A stretch of 17,069 bases of DNA from Discostella pseudostelligera (taxonomy: Eukaryota; Bacillariophyta; Thalassiosirophyceae; Thalassiosirales; Thalassiosiraceae), in contig JALLBK010000724.1 in assembly GCA_036940085.1 (NCBI GenBank), positions 1-17,069 of the forward strand, in the 5' to 3' direction. Shown one piece after another: positions 1 through 9,105 of the stretch. The notes under the pieces are model-generated. The model was not told the origin of the DNA and made no database searches. It worked only from the letters and a program-made list of their open reading frames with translations. Position 1 is the stretch's first letter. Each line of letters starts with the position of its first letter. The translations under genes and the position numbers were made by a program.

Positions 1-593
1 CACAAGCTCATAAATCTAGGAGGTAGACTTTATCACCACTAGTGCTCTTCTTCAGAAGTTGCACCTACTACGCCATCGGAGGGAACAGCATTTGCACAAA
101 AGGGAAAGAAAAACAAAAAGAGTGACAACAAAGGAGCAGAGTCGAGCAATGGTATGGACAAGAAAGGCGAGCCATACGACAAAGAATACTACAAAGACAA
201 GGAGTGTTTTAAATGTGGTAAGACGGGTCATCCCAAATACATTGCCCGAGCTCGAGCAATGATGCATCATCCATCAACAGCAAAGAGAGTTTGAGGGATA
301 TTGGGAAGAATATAAAATCGATCAAGAAAGCATTTGCACAATTGCAATCTTCCATCGAAGACGGCGACGACTCCAGTGATGACGAACAATCACATTTCTT
401 AGTGGGACATGACCACATTTTTGCGCAGTTGGATGTTCTACCATCGACTCGAAAAGGAATCAAGATGATATTGAAACAATCAAAATGGACGGGGATCGAC
501 TTGAAGAAAGTGATCCTACTTGACAGCCCGTCAACGGTGTCATTATTTTGTAATCCGTTAATGGTGAAGGACATGCAGAAACCACAGGAATGA
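1..593 (+). pseudogene. copia Gag C-terminus (zinc knuckle) and aspartic protease start, frameshifted
   Basis: Frame 1 encodes a Lys-rich stretch and then a CCHC zinc knuckle, which binds RNA during packaging: C-x2-C-x4-H at 205-231, reading CFKCGKTGH. The fourth Cys is lost from this frame and reappears at 243-245 one frame over, so one base is missing near 241. The next frame (243-593) carries an acidic linker and then the protease block ILLDSPSTVSLFCN, with the putative catalytic Asp at 522-524. The usual D-[ST]-G triad reads D-S-P here, so Gly is replaced. A TAG at 40-42 interrupts the Gag frame. A second frame change near 575-590 separates this part from the downstream Pol frame. The protease assignment rests on the LLD-ST-LFCN block and its position between the zinc knuckle and the integrase. 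Confidence 0.82.
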
Positions 594-2041
594 AGATGCA
601 AAGCAATGGAGGGACCATGAAGATAAACAAGGTCGCCACATTGCCAGACTTTCAAAAACCGGTGTGGTTTTCTACGAGGGCAATCACGAATATTCTATCG
701 TTGAAAAGTGTTGATAAACAATATCACGTCACTTATGATAGCAATGATCAATGCTTTGTAGTACATCGCCAGGACGTTGGGATGCCAGATATTATTTTCC
801 AAATGCATTCGTTGGGATTGCACTACCATCAGCCGGATGGAGACTTTTCGTTCGTCACGACCATCGATGGAAATATGCTACCCTTCACCAAACGACAAAT
901 TGAATCAGCTGAGAAAGCACAGGCACTGTATGCGAGTCTCAGCTACCCATCAATGGCTGATTTCAAATGGATATTGAGATCGAACCAAATCAAAGATTGT
1001 CCGATCACGGTCAATGATGCGGAGATCGCCACAAAGATATGGGGTCCAAATATCACTGCTTTGAAAGGGAAAATGGTTAGGAGATCACCTGATGCTGTGG
1101 CACAGGATGTCGTGCTAATACCGAAGCAAATTAGAGAGCTGCACCGAAATGTGAGCTTGTCAATTGACATATTCTTCTTCAATGGAATCGCCTTTTTCAT
1201 TACATTGAGTCGAAACATTCGCTTCACAACGGTGACGCACCTCCCAAACCGTACCGTCCCCGAAATTTTCAAAGCATTCAGATCCATATTCAAATATTAC
1301 TTCGAGCGAGGTTTCCAAGTTACTGCAGTCATGGGCGATGGAGAATTTGTGCCATTGGAGCAGCACATGATGGATCTACCCGGTGCGCCAAAGTTAAATC
1401 TGACCAGTCCGAATGAACACGAACCATATATTGAACGTCATATTCGAGTGGTGAAGGAGAGAACAAGATCGATTTGGAATTTGCTCCCTTTCACCCACAT
1501 TCCGCAGCCGATGCTGATATACATGATATTCTATGTTGTCAAACTGCTGAATTCCTTTCTGGCAAAAGGTGGAATCTCTGAGCAATACAGCCCGAAAGCA
1601 ATATTGGCTGGAGAAATTATCCACTACAAATATTACACGATGCCATTTGGCACATATTGCCAAGTTCACGAGGAGGACTCGCCCCAAAACAGCATGTCTC
1701 CTCGAACACAGGGTGCCATATCCTTGGGCCCAAGCGGAAATGTCCAGGGCGGACATAAATTCTACAACCTAACCTCCGGTCGGATTGTCACGCGACGCTC
1801 GTGGACAGTAATTCCGATGCCGGAGCTCGTTATTCAACGGGTTAATACACTCGGAAAAACACAACCTGCCGACGTCACCTTCACCGATCGCCACGGACGG
1901 ATCATTGGAGATGTTGACCCGGTGCACACAACTCTACCTGCTGACAAATACAATATTCCAGGAGTGGTTGGTGACGACGTTGAGCTCCCAGGAGTGGATG
2001 CTGCCGATGAAACGGAGCAAAAAGACCCCCCTAATCAATGA
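590..2041 (+). pseudogene. copia protease tail and integrase domain
   Basis: This is the longest intact piece of Pol: 483 codons open in one frame. Residues 1-60 (NGGTMKINKVATLP) continue the protease region. Residues 105-165 are the region before the core (YASLSYPSMADFKW), where copia usually has its HHCC finger; I do not see a clean HHCC set. The catalytic core follows, with D193 in SIDIFFFNGIAFF, D250 in VMGDGEF and E282 in EPYIERHIRVVKERTR as the probable DDE triad that joins retrotransposon DNA to the target. Residues 355-440 hold the C-terminal copia block (GAISLGPSGNVQGGHKF, RRSWTVIPMP). The first ATG is only a frame start, since natural Pol is a polyprotein. The frame is lost near 2019-2031 in A5 and C6 runs. 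Confidence 0.88.
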
Positions 2042-2918
2042 GCTCAAGTCACCTGAGCAGTCACCTCATCAAGATGCAAATAATGAACAACAAGAAGTCA
2101 ACGTGCACGAAGACTTTGAGTCAAACTATGATGTTGACATGGTGTCAGACGAAATTGAACCAACCTCCGAAATGTCTGAATCAACATCGAGCAATACTCC
2201 ACCCAGCACAGACAATGTAAAGACTGAAAATAGACGATCATCAAGGGCTCGGTAACAGGTCGAACCATATGTTCCCAGCATGAAAGGGAACAAGCACTCG
2301 TATGCCCAAGTCGATGAACACGGATCTTGTCAATATGATCCCAGGATCGTCGCATTTGTTATGGCACAGATTGCTGATAACCAAGTCAAACAAGTTTCAT
2401 TGAAAGCGGGGGTAGGCAAATGGGGTAATGAAGCCATCAAAGCTGCGACATCTGAGATGAAGCAGCTACACTGGCATAATACGTTTAAGCCGCTGCACTA
2501 CAAGAATCTCACCGATGAAGAAAAGAAGATGGTGCTGGAGTCGCACATTTTTCTAACCCAAAAGAGAACCGGCGAGATCAAGGCAAGGACCACAGTGAGC
2601 GGTAGAAATAAACAACGAGACTATATTTCAAAAGAGGATGTGAGCTCACCGACGGTAGCCACTGAATCAGTACTATTAACATGTACGATTGACGCTCTTG
2701 AAGAAAGAGATGTCACTGTCATTGACATCCCAAATGCTTTCATACAGACGAAAGTAGCGGACAAGAAGAATCAAGTCGTAATTCGAATCCGTGGAATGGT
2801 TGCTGAAATTCTGGTGAAGATAGCACCGGAGATTTATGGACCATTCATTGGCAAAGCCAAAAAGGGGCAATCGATTAGCAATTTATGGAACAATGGTAGC
2901 CAGCTTGTTGTACTATGA
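2032..2918 (+). pseudogene. copia integrase-RT linker and N-terminal half of reverse transcriptase
   Basis: After the frame change the third frame continues through an acidic, Ser/Glu-rich linker to a TAA at 2253-2255. It then reads on in the same frame (QVEPYVPSMKGNKHSYA), so the stop is a point change inside the polyprotein. The 2280-2918 part holds the RT fingers and palm: EMKQLHWHNTFKP, SHIFLTQKRTGEIKAR, RDYISKEDVSSPTVATES, and TVIDIPNAFIQT with the first catalytic Asp (residue 149 from 2280). RT copies element RNA into DNA in the cytoplasmic particle. The frame fails at 2870-2890. The stretch normally lying before IYGTMVASLLYY seems to be missing, so a small deletion as well as a frameshift is likely. 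Confidence 0.87.
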
Positions 2919-4089
2919 GAAGTTCACTGCTAGTCTCCGACGAGAGGGATATACTGCAAATGAGTATGATCCCTGCATGTGGAACCAAATGATTGACGGT
3001 AAGCAGATGACTATCTGTTTCCATGTTGATGATTGTAAGCTGTCCCATGTTTCATCAAAGGTGGTTGACGATACCATCAAATGGATACGCTCCGAATACG
3101 AGAGCATCTTCGAGGATGGTAGTGGAAAGATGAAGGTTCATCGTGGTAAACTACACACCTATCTAGGAATGCACATTGACTTCACTGAGAAATGGGTGGT
3201 CAAAATATCAATGGTAGACTATGTGAAAGAAGTGATAGCGGCATGGGATAAAGTAACTGCTGATGAATTCAAACAAGTCGTGAATAAGCGGAAAGCCAAG
3301 ACAAGTGCTGCTCCCAAAGATTTATTCAAGATCGATGAGGATACAGTCAAGCTTGACCAACCTCGAGCCATTGCATTTCACAATATTGTAGCAAAAGCAC
3401 TCTACATCACCAAATGGGCCAGACCGGACGACATCTGCATCCCAATCGCGTTTCTTACAACAAGAGTAAGATCACCCGACATTGACGATTGGAAGAAGTT
3501 AAGTCACATGATCGAGTATCTTTGCAGCATGGCAGAGATGACTTTAACCCTCGGCGCAAATGGTGCTGGAGTTTTGAAGTGGTACACAGATGCATCGTTT
3601 GCTGTTCATCCAAACATGAGAGGGCACATGGGTGCTGGTCTCACACTAGGTTGCGGATATCCTATTTTCTGTTCGACCAAACAAAAGTTAAACACCCACA
3701 GTTTGACTGAGAGTGAATTGGTGGGAGTCGATGATATGATGCCATTAGTACTCTGGACTTGATACTTTCTCAAGTCGCAGGGACACAAGGTGTCCGACAA
3801 CATTTTATATCAAGATAACAAGAGTGCCATTCTACTTGAGAAGAATGGGAAATCATCAAGTAGTAAGAGAACAAAGCATATCAACGTCAGATATTTCTTT
3901 GTTACTAATCGAATTAAAATGGGTGAGGTACGAGTCGAATGGTGCCCCACTGCAGAAATGGTTGCCGACTTCATGACAAAGCCGCTTCAAGGTGCAGCTT
4001 TCAAGAAATTTTGGGACTTAATCATGGGTCGAGGCCCAGCAAAGTACGATGATGCGGTGAAATCCGGTCATGATACTACCAAGATCTGA
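2881..4089 (+). pseudogene. copia reverse transcriptase (C-terminal half) and RNase H
   Basis: The reading frame resumes with IYGTMVASLLYYEKF and reaches the RT active site FHVDD (Asp-Asp at residues 65-66 counted from the ATG at 2836). Next come GSGKMKVHRGKLHTYLGM and ISMVDYVKEV. RNase H follows with its acidic residues in KWYTDASFAV, TESELVGVDD and YQDNKSAILL, and ends with the block EWCPTAEMVADFMTKPLQG, typical of copia C-termini. A TGA at 3760-3762 splits the frame between WT and YF; Arg (CGA) is the expected residue from family memory, so this fits a C-to-T change at a CpG. The terminal stop at 4087-4089 lies 29 bp before the LTR, as expected for Pol. Confidence 0.9.
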
Positions 4090-4118
4090 CATACAAGTAT
4101 TGTCATGCCACAGGAGTG

Positions 4119-4320
4119 TGTTGGGAGATGTAGTTCTAGTTCGCTACATAGGTAGCATGTATACGGATATGTAGTACGTGTGCCATGTGTGGGGGCCAGT
4201 AGATGAACTCCGCTCACTTCTAAATTAATATCGTCTTATTGATGAACTACTATTGTTAGTATTATCCGAGTAAAAGGGCGTGATTGAAAGGACGTACTCC
4301 ATGTGGGAGTAACTCCAACA
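4119..4320 (+). repeat. copia 3' long terminal repeat, 202 bp
   Basis: The repeat starts TGTTGGGAG and ends ACTCCAACA, giving the imperfect inverted ends and TG...CA termini of LTRs. It begins 29 bp after the Pol stop. CCACAGGAGTG just upstream is a plausible short polypurine tract. A 6-bp stem (TACTCC at 4295-4300, GGAGTA at 4306-4311) lies just inside the right end. Transcription signals should sit in the LTR, but I cannot name a convincing TATA box. The second LTR is outside the window, so the boundaries rest on the inverted ends alone. Confidence 0.85.
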
Positions 4321-4670
4321 ATTACTCTTCATGCACCATGCACCTTCCACGACAACACTTATCGGCAACACGAACACAACAAAAATCATCTCATGATGGC
4401 GCAGCTTCCGCCGATGGTATACCGGCTTTTGACAGATACTCAATAACCACTCAGCTAAACGATACCAAACTCGGAGATAGGACACATAATGGTCTAATGA
4501 ACAATCCGGTATGATATGGTTGCCATAGAATGCTAATTAGATATAATATATTGCCAACAGGTAGAGAGCATTGGCTGCGTCTTCATGGGCCGAAACAAGG
4601 GGTGGCTTTGAAATTGTATAACTTTGCAAAAATCAGCAGGAGAGCACTATATTAATACCATAGAGACATA
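4321..4670. other. spacer between copia LTR and hAT element, no gene recognised
   Basis: These 350 bases separate the end of the copia LTR from the hAT target duplication. Open frames here are short and resemble nothing I know. The sequence is moderately AT-rich, without obvious tandem repeats. It is probably pre-existing host or older repeat DNA into which the two elements inserted. Confidence 0.5.
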
Positions 4671-4678
4671 ATACATCA
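4671..4678. repeat. left target-site duplication of the hAT element
   Basis: ATACATCA directly abuts the left inverted repeat and is repeated exactly at 8412-8419 on the other side of the element. Confidence 0.9.
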
Positions 4679-4695
4679 CTTAGCTGCAAATGTCG
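4679..4695 (+). repeat. hAT left terminal inverted repeat and adjoining subterminal motifs
   Basis: CTTAGCTGCAAATGTCG is the exact reverse complement of 8395-8411. Directly inside it, up to about 4730, the palindromic motif GACATGTC and close variants (AACATGTC, AACATGCGAC) recur about every 12 bp. Subterminal repeats of this kind are usual transposase-binding sites in hAT elements. Confidence 0.92.
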
Positions 4696-4807
4696 CCGAC
4701 ATGTCAGCAACATGTCAGCAACATGCGACAGAGTCGCTGATTTGGTGGGCGACAGGGCAAAAGTGCCGACACCATGGCTTGGATGTCATCATTTTCGCTG
4801 TCGGCAT

Positions 4808-4910
4808 GCCAAAAATGAGGAATCTCCCGCCAAAAATATGAAATCTCCCGCCAAAAAAGAAGTTGAGCCCGCCAAAAATAATGATGAGCCCGCCAAAAAT
4901 AAAGATCAGC
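4808..4910 (+). repeat. five units of a 21-bp tandem repeat (GCCAAAAA core)
   Basis: The core GCCAAAAA starts at 4808, 4829, 4850, 4871 and 4892, a constant period of 21 bp with no length change. In one plus-strand frame (within 4712-4957) it reads as a seven-residue repeat of the type EPAKNND/SPAKNMK. No coding role is established; it lies in the 5' part of the hAT element ahead of the transposase. Confidence 0.8.
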
Positions 4911-5225
4911 CGACGATGCACGAAGTACGTAGGAACCATAGAACATCACGTAGATGAAAAAATAGCAATAATCCCCATCGCATCGATCCTCAAACTCAAG
5001 CAACAAGCAAAGCAGCCCACATTATTACTACCACTCCACCTCCATACATCATACATCATCGTCAATACCTTCACTACCGCTACTCCATCATCGTGCCTTC
5101 GTTGCTACGCCATGACAAGTCTTCTGATATGGAATCAATATTCCATTGCAAATTTCAATGCCATGTCAGCCAGGATTGTTCAATTCCGATGCCGCTAATG
5201 CCAAGACGATGCCAATGTCCACCAC

Positions 5226-5600
5226 GTTAGAGTTGGGTTGCCATCAACTCTCGACGAAAATGTTTGTAGATCTGTTCAACAATCAGCCACCCTCCGTGCC
5301 GACGCCGATGCCGATGCTGTTGCCGCCGATGCCAATGCCACTAACGCCTATTTGCAGAGATGATGCCGATGCCCCGCCGACGAGTTAGTGTTGGGTTGCC
5401 TCCAACTCTCGACAAAAATATTGTAAATTCATTCAACAATCAGCTACCCTCCGTGCTGATGCCGATACCAATACCGCCAATGCCATAGCCGCCAATGATA
5501 ATGCCAATGTGTTTGTTGCCACCAACTTGTGCTGAAAATAATATCACATTCGTTCATCATTCAACAATCAGCCGACTCTGTGTTGATGCGGATTCGGCGT
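5226..5600 (+). repeat. three degenerate copies of a roughly 130-160-bp repeat in the hAT 5' region
   Basis: The shared landmark CAACAATCAGC occurs at 5277, 5434 and 5562. Before each is a GTTGGGTTGCC-like and an AACTCTCGAC-like block, and after each is CC(A/T)CCGTG followed by runs of GATGCC. The first two copies are closest and the third is more diverged. The fragmentary open frames across this stretch come from the GATGCC runs and are not convincing genes. Together with 4911-5225, where I see nothing definite, this makes up the non-coding 5' portion of the hAT element. Confidence 0.7.
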
Positions 5601-5677
5601 CAACTCTCACATCACAAACTGCCATAATTTTTCATCCTCCAAAAATTCATTTGCATCTCCACTATCGCCGTTGCATC

Positions 5678-6814
5678 ATGCTTGATGATGCTCCCACCGA
5701 TGACGGTGGGCCGCCACCACCAGCAGCCAATGCCTCCACACCAATTGCTACCCTCGCATCTAGTCCATCAACTCTGACAACATCTCCGGCATTGAACACG
5801 GGAGAGACAGACTCAGAGGATGTAGTCTTTGCCCCAATGCAAAAAATTTGGGATTGTATCATGATCTGCCAGACGATGGTCAATGATACAAAGAAGGGAT
5901 GGAAGTGCCTCTGGTGTGACAGGGTGTTTACCCCTGTGCATGCTACGAGGGCATTGACGCATGTTCTGAAGGTGAAGAAATCGGATATTGCACCTTGTAC
6001 TGCCAAAATTCAAGCGCCTTATCTACAACGCTATCAGGATTTGTCTGAGACACTATCTGAGCGGGCAGCAGCATGAAAGCGTTCTGCAACAGGCGTCGAA
6101 AGTGCAGTAACTGAGCATCAGGAAGCTGCCGTTATAAACCTACTGGGACAGCGTGGTGTGGCGATTCCACCTTGTTCAATTGTGACAATGTCTACAATGT
6201 CAAGCAAGAATCCTACAAGTGGGTGTGTTGGGACTGCAACCGCAAATGCAATGTTCACCAGGTTGGGAGGGGTGCAGCCATCCATCAATGCATCATTTGA
6301 AAATATGTCTGACATCCGGAAGTGCAACAATGCAAGTTTTGAGATGGCCATTGCTGACTTCTTTCATTGTGAGAACATTCCAGATAAAGTAGTTGAGTCT
6401 GAGAGGTTCGCACGTGTCATTAAAAAAGCTCGTACCATCGGCAACGACTTTAATATTCCCTCCAGGTCAAAGATTGGTGGCGAATTGTTGGATCTCAACT
6501 TTGAAACAGTATACAAGGCAAACAAGGAAGCTCTCCTCAAAGATGCAAGTGTGTTTGGGTTGGCTTTCCTTGGAGATGGGGCTACAATCAAGCGGATGCC
6601 CTTGATGAACATCCTTGGTATGTGCGCCGGCACACCACCCTTGACTATTTCCATTCAAGACTGCACCGATCACATGGAGGAGGGTGGGAAGAAGAATGCT
6701 GAGTACATCGCTGAGATGTTTGAAGCAAAGGTGAATGAATACGATGCTGGAAATTTGTTGACGGATGTATTTTTCTTTGATGGTGCATCGAATGTTCAGA
6801 AGGCGGGAGGTTGA
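5678..6814 (+). pseudogene. hAT transposase, N-terminal part: BED zinc finger and DUF659-type core
   Basis: I take the ATG at 5678 (MLDDAPTDDGG) because the upstream open frame lies in degenerate repeats. Residues about 75-110 form a BED-type zinc finger for DNA binding: KCLWC, then ALTHVLK, then IAPCTAK. A TGA at 6074-6076 interrupts the frame after ERAAA; the same frame continues (KRSATGVESAV), and CGA (Arg) is a likely original codon. The downstream part holds the DUF659 region with GLAFLGDGATIKRMPLMNIL and DVFFFDGASNVQKAG, whose Asp residues probably are the first two acidic residues of the RNase H-like catalytic core. The protein stops at 6812-6814, where the middle of the transposase has been lost. 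In the intact element it would cut and join the transposon ends in the nucleus. Confidence 0.88.
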
Positions 6815-7927
6815 TGCAAGTGATGATGATAATGGTGGTGGCGCATTCGATGACAGCAGTGAGGATTCATCTAATGATGATGCTGGAGACTACAGTGGTT
6901 ATGATTTTGGGCAGAGAGTGCTCTGGCATTGGGAACATCGCAAGACAAAGATTGAACATGACTATGCAATTACTGGTTGGGCACTGAGTGTAATGGCTGA
7001 TATCTGTCGTGACGTTGATGAACGCATTGATGAAGACAATGGAAAGCACCGAGATGCGATTGAGAGGGTTGTCAAGCGCCTTCACGAGCCACCTTGTCCA
7101 AACACTCATCCAGAAGTATTGGGAAAAGACGAAGGGGCAATTGTTGACATGTTCTGGAATGAGTTCAAGGCCTTCCGTAATTGTACCCACCCATTCCACG
7201 AACCAAGCCGCTGGGCAACTCCTGATGCTCTTGCAGGTAGGTCTCATTTGTGGCATGAGAAATATTCTCTTCCTCGAACAGCTGTGTTGGGTTACGTTGC
7301 ATGCCGTGTAATGTCCAAGCTGGGTGGGATTGGTCCTGCAGAGAGGAGCTGGGCCGGAGTGAAACAAATAAAGGATGGAAAGAAGTCTCACCTGGGCAGT
7401 GACTCGACGGAGAAGCGAGCAATATTATTGGTGACGGCAAAAATCAAAGAGGCAAAAATTCGCCGTGATATTATGGAGAAGATAGATGCTTCAGGGCCAG
7501 ATGCAATGTTTGGAGATGACGACATCAATTTTGATCTACAGCTCGAGAACTTTGGCATCAATACAAGTGTGTTGAGGCAGCCAGTAGTCCAACGTATCTT
7601 TCGTGCATGGGTGGAGGATTGGGAACAGGAAGATCGGCATGTAATGATCCTGTTGCAGAGGCTCGTTTGCTCACAAAGTACAAGAATCTTGTCTTTAATG
7701 ATCCTGATACGGGGACGACAATGTCTATCTGGGACAAAAACATGGAGTTTTGGCGGGGTAAGGGCAATGGATGGATGGTCATTGCCACTTCTGCAGATGA
7801 AAATGTTGAGGATGAGCCTTTTGCTCTAGAAGTTGTGTGTGACTTGATTGGGCAGACTCAGCAAATCGATGGAGTTACAATCATTCATAAGCAGGTTGAT
7901 GAGGTAACGATCGAGGAGGATGAATGA
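6808..7927 (+). pseudogene. hAT transposase, C-terminal part with hAT dimerisation domain
   Basis: Another frame takes over after the deletion junction near 6808-6815. It starts with an acidic Asp/Ser/Gly-rich stretch and continues with KTKIEHDYAITGWALSVM. The hAT dimerisation domain follows: FHEPSRWATPDALAG, WHEKYSLPRTAVLGYVACRV, then GIGPAERSWAGVKQIKDGK. The Glu of AERSW sits in the block that I recall holding the third catalytic acid in characterised hAT enzymes. A further frameshift at about 7625-7650 moves the tail into the 7607-7927 frame (DPVAEARLLTKYKNLVFND and WDKNMEFWRGKGNGW), ending at 7925-7927. Compared with full hAT transposases the region between QKAG and the acidic stretch is missing, so the protein would lack much of its core. 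Confidence 0.87.
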
Positions 7928-7962
7928 AAGTTTAAGGGATAATGGGAATATTCACAGTCAGT

Positions 7963-8115
7963 CAGTGACAAGCAATGACAGGGACAATAATGATGGCAGT
8001 GCAAAGGGAAAGAGAAGTTCCCCATCATTTATTGTTATTGACAGTGACAAGTGATGACCGGGACAATGAATGATGGCATTGCACAGGGAAATAGAAGTTC
8101 CACATCATTTAATTG
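7963..8115 (+). repeat. 79-bp tandem duplication after the hAT transposase
   Basis: CAGTGACAAG begins at 7963 and again at 8042. Both copies run through GGGACAAT, ATGATGGCA, GCA-AGGGAAA and AGAAGTTCC to CATCATTTA, with several base differences and small indels. It lies in the 3' non-coding part of the hAT element. Confidence 0.8.
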
Positions 8116-8219
8116 AGTAAACATTTGCATATCAATATGGATTATTCACTGTATTGTGTTGATAATGGATAACATTATTGGCATTAATGTAGTATTGAAA
8201 TAAGCAGTATATCGCTAAA

Positions 8220-8411
8220 TTAGCCGCTAAAGAACAAAATGTCGGTGACATGTTGCACACGACAGTGACTTTGTCATGAGATTTTGGGAGTGACATCAGG
8301 CAATGTCATCGACATGTCAGCCTGACACATGTGAAATGTCAGTGACATGTCAGATGTGTCACTCATTTCCAACTCTTGGCCGACACAACACAACCGACAT
8401 TTGCAGCTAAG
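8220..8411. repeat. hAT 3' subterminal region with an extra internal copy of the element end
   Basis: TTAGCCGC at 8220-8227 and AAATGTCGGTGACATG at 8237-8252 match the element's left end in the same orientation, apart from a nine- or ten-base insertion. The true right end is at 8395-8411, so 8220-8411 looks like a small element with inverted ends inside the larger one. Palindromic motifs of the GACATGT(C) type recur through it (for example near 8246, 8308, 8345). No separate target duplication is visible around 8220, so an end duplication is as likely as a nested MITE. Confidence 0.65.
8395..8411 (-). repeat. hAT right terminal inverted repeat
   Basis: CGACATTTGCAGCTAAG is the exact reverse complement of the left end at 4679-4695 and is followed at once by the target duplication. 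Confidence 0.92.
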
Positions 8412-8419
8412 ATACATCA
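8412..8419. repeat. right target-site duplication of the hAT element
   Basis: ATACATCA directly follows the right inverted repeat and matches 4671-4678 exactly. Confidence 0.9.
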
Positions 8420-9006
8420 TATAATACAAAAATTATGTTATTATTACATATGGATAATTATTCATTATATTATGCCAGATATTCGGTGGGGGTCGGCTGC
8501 ACATCATTTAATACTACCCTCTCACTTAAACTGTCCCATCACTGTACATTACTGGTGTATATAATTATATTAAACAATATATTGCATATAGATGTCATAT
8601 AATGACAATTAAAGTTGGAATTAGGTTCATCTGACCTTTATTGGCTGACTTCTGCCCCCGCAAGTGCAGTATTGCAGAAGCAAGGGGCGACAACCCGGCG
8701 ATGATGTATTTTTTCATATCAAACAATGAACTCGATGTTTTGTTCTTTGCTTAACCTAACTATAAATATATGTTGTAAAGACATTTGAGGGGTAAGAATC
8801 GCAATTAGGTTAAGCAAAGACCTATTATTGAAGAATGAGTTATGTTGATAGGCCGGTAGGGTATTGGCTTCAATTCAGTTGAATTGGAGCCCGAGGCTGT
8901 AGGTTCATTGCATCTTCTTTAGATACGTACAGATCTTGGAATAGATATATTTTTCAGAATATATGGATGACGGTCAGTAACAAGATGCCGCCAAACGACA
9001 TGTGAG
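8420..9006. other. non-coding spacer between hAT element and Helitron helicase remnant
   Basis: This AT-rich stretch has no convincing gene. It contains the inverted repeat at 8744-8820. At about 8845-8930 there is a GC-richer block with a CAATTC-AGTT-GAATTG hairpin and weak resemblance to tRNA-type internal promoter boxes, which I could not confirm. Confidence 0.5.
8744..8820. repeat. perfect 16-bp inverted repeat with 45-bp spacer
   Basis: TCTTTGCTTAACCTAA at 8744-8759 is the exact reverse complement of TTAGGTTAAGCAAAGA at 8805-8820. The AT-rich 45-bp spacer contains TATAAATATAT. It could be a hairpin or the ends of a very small foldback element. I find no target duplication beside it. Confidence 0.85.
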
Positions 9007-9105
9007 AGGTGCAGAGGTGCAGAGGTGCAGAGGTGCAGAGGTGCAGAGGTGCAGAGGTGCAGGTGCAGATATGGTGGTGCTACTGAGGTGCTGAGGTGCA
9101 GAGGT
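9007..9105 (+). repeat. octamer tandem repeat AGGTGCAG
   Basis: Seven consecutive units of AGGTGCAG run from 9007 to 9062. Irregular units (GTGCAG, AGGTGCTG, AGGTGCAG) continue to about 9105. The array sits exactly where homology to the Helitron helicase begins, so it may mark an old breakpoint. Confidence 0.9.

Larger units (their letters stand above)
1..4320 (+). mobile_element. Ty1/copia LTR retrotransposon, 5'-truncated by the window edge, decayed
   Basis: The domain order on the plus strand is Gag zinc knuckle, protease, integrase, reverse transcriptase, RNase H, then an LTR. Integrase before RT is the copia order (gypsy elements have it after RNase H). Conserved blocks resemble diatom copia elements. 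The polyprotein is broken by stops at 40-42, 2253-2255 and 3760-3762 and by frame changes near 241, 580, 2025 and 2880, so this copy cannot encode a complete Pol. The 5' LTR, primer-binding site and most of Gag lie to the left of the window. The five bases after the LTR (ATTAC, 4321-4325) would be the right-hand target duplication, but the left flank is not available to test this. Confidence 0.93.
4679..8411 (+). mobile_element. hAT superfamily DNA transposon with intact ends and disrupted transposase
   Basis: The 3,733-bp element is bounded by perfect 17-bp terminal inverted repeats, CTTAGCTGCAAATGTCG at the left and its exact reverse complement at the right. It is flanked by the 8-bp direct repeat ATACATCA (4671-4678 and 8412-8419), the target duplication length of hAT elements. 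It encodes a BED-finger plus DUF659 plus hAT-dimerisation transposase on the plus strand. The copy is not autonomous: the transposase has an in-frame stop, a large internal deletion and a frameshift. The ends look intact, so it could be mobilised in trans if a related active copy exists. The outermost bases do not match the common YARNG start of hAT repeats. Confidence 0.93.

Noticed and set aside
209..655. Long minus-strand ORF opposite Gag/protease
   Set aside because: It is a shadow of the copia coding strand; the plus-strand motifs are clear.
4704..5006. Minus-strand ORF with repeated FWRA-type segments
   Set aside because: It is the antisense reading of the 21-bp GCCAAAAA array and has no other support.
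5146..5388. Met/Pro-rich small ORF
   Set aside because: It comes from GATGCC runs in a degenerate non-coding repeat and does not persist in the other repeat copies.
8376..8564. Small ORF across the right end of the hAT element
   Set aside because: It crosses the element boundary and has no recognisable content.
8845..8930. Possible tRNA gene or tRNA-derived SINE (GGCCGGTAG...GGTTCATTGCATC)
   Set aside because: There are only partial A-box and B-box likenesses, no full cloverleaf could be drawn, and no poly-A or repeat copy is seen in the window.
9007..9105. CRISPR-like array
   Set aside because: The 8-bp units are contiguous, with no spacers, and the sequence is eukaryotic.
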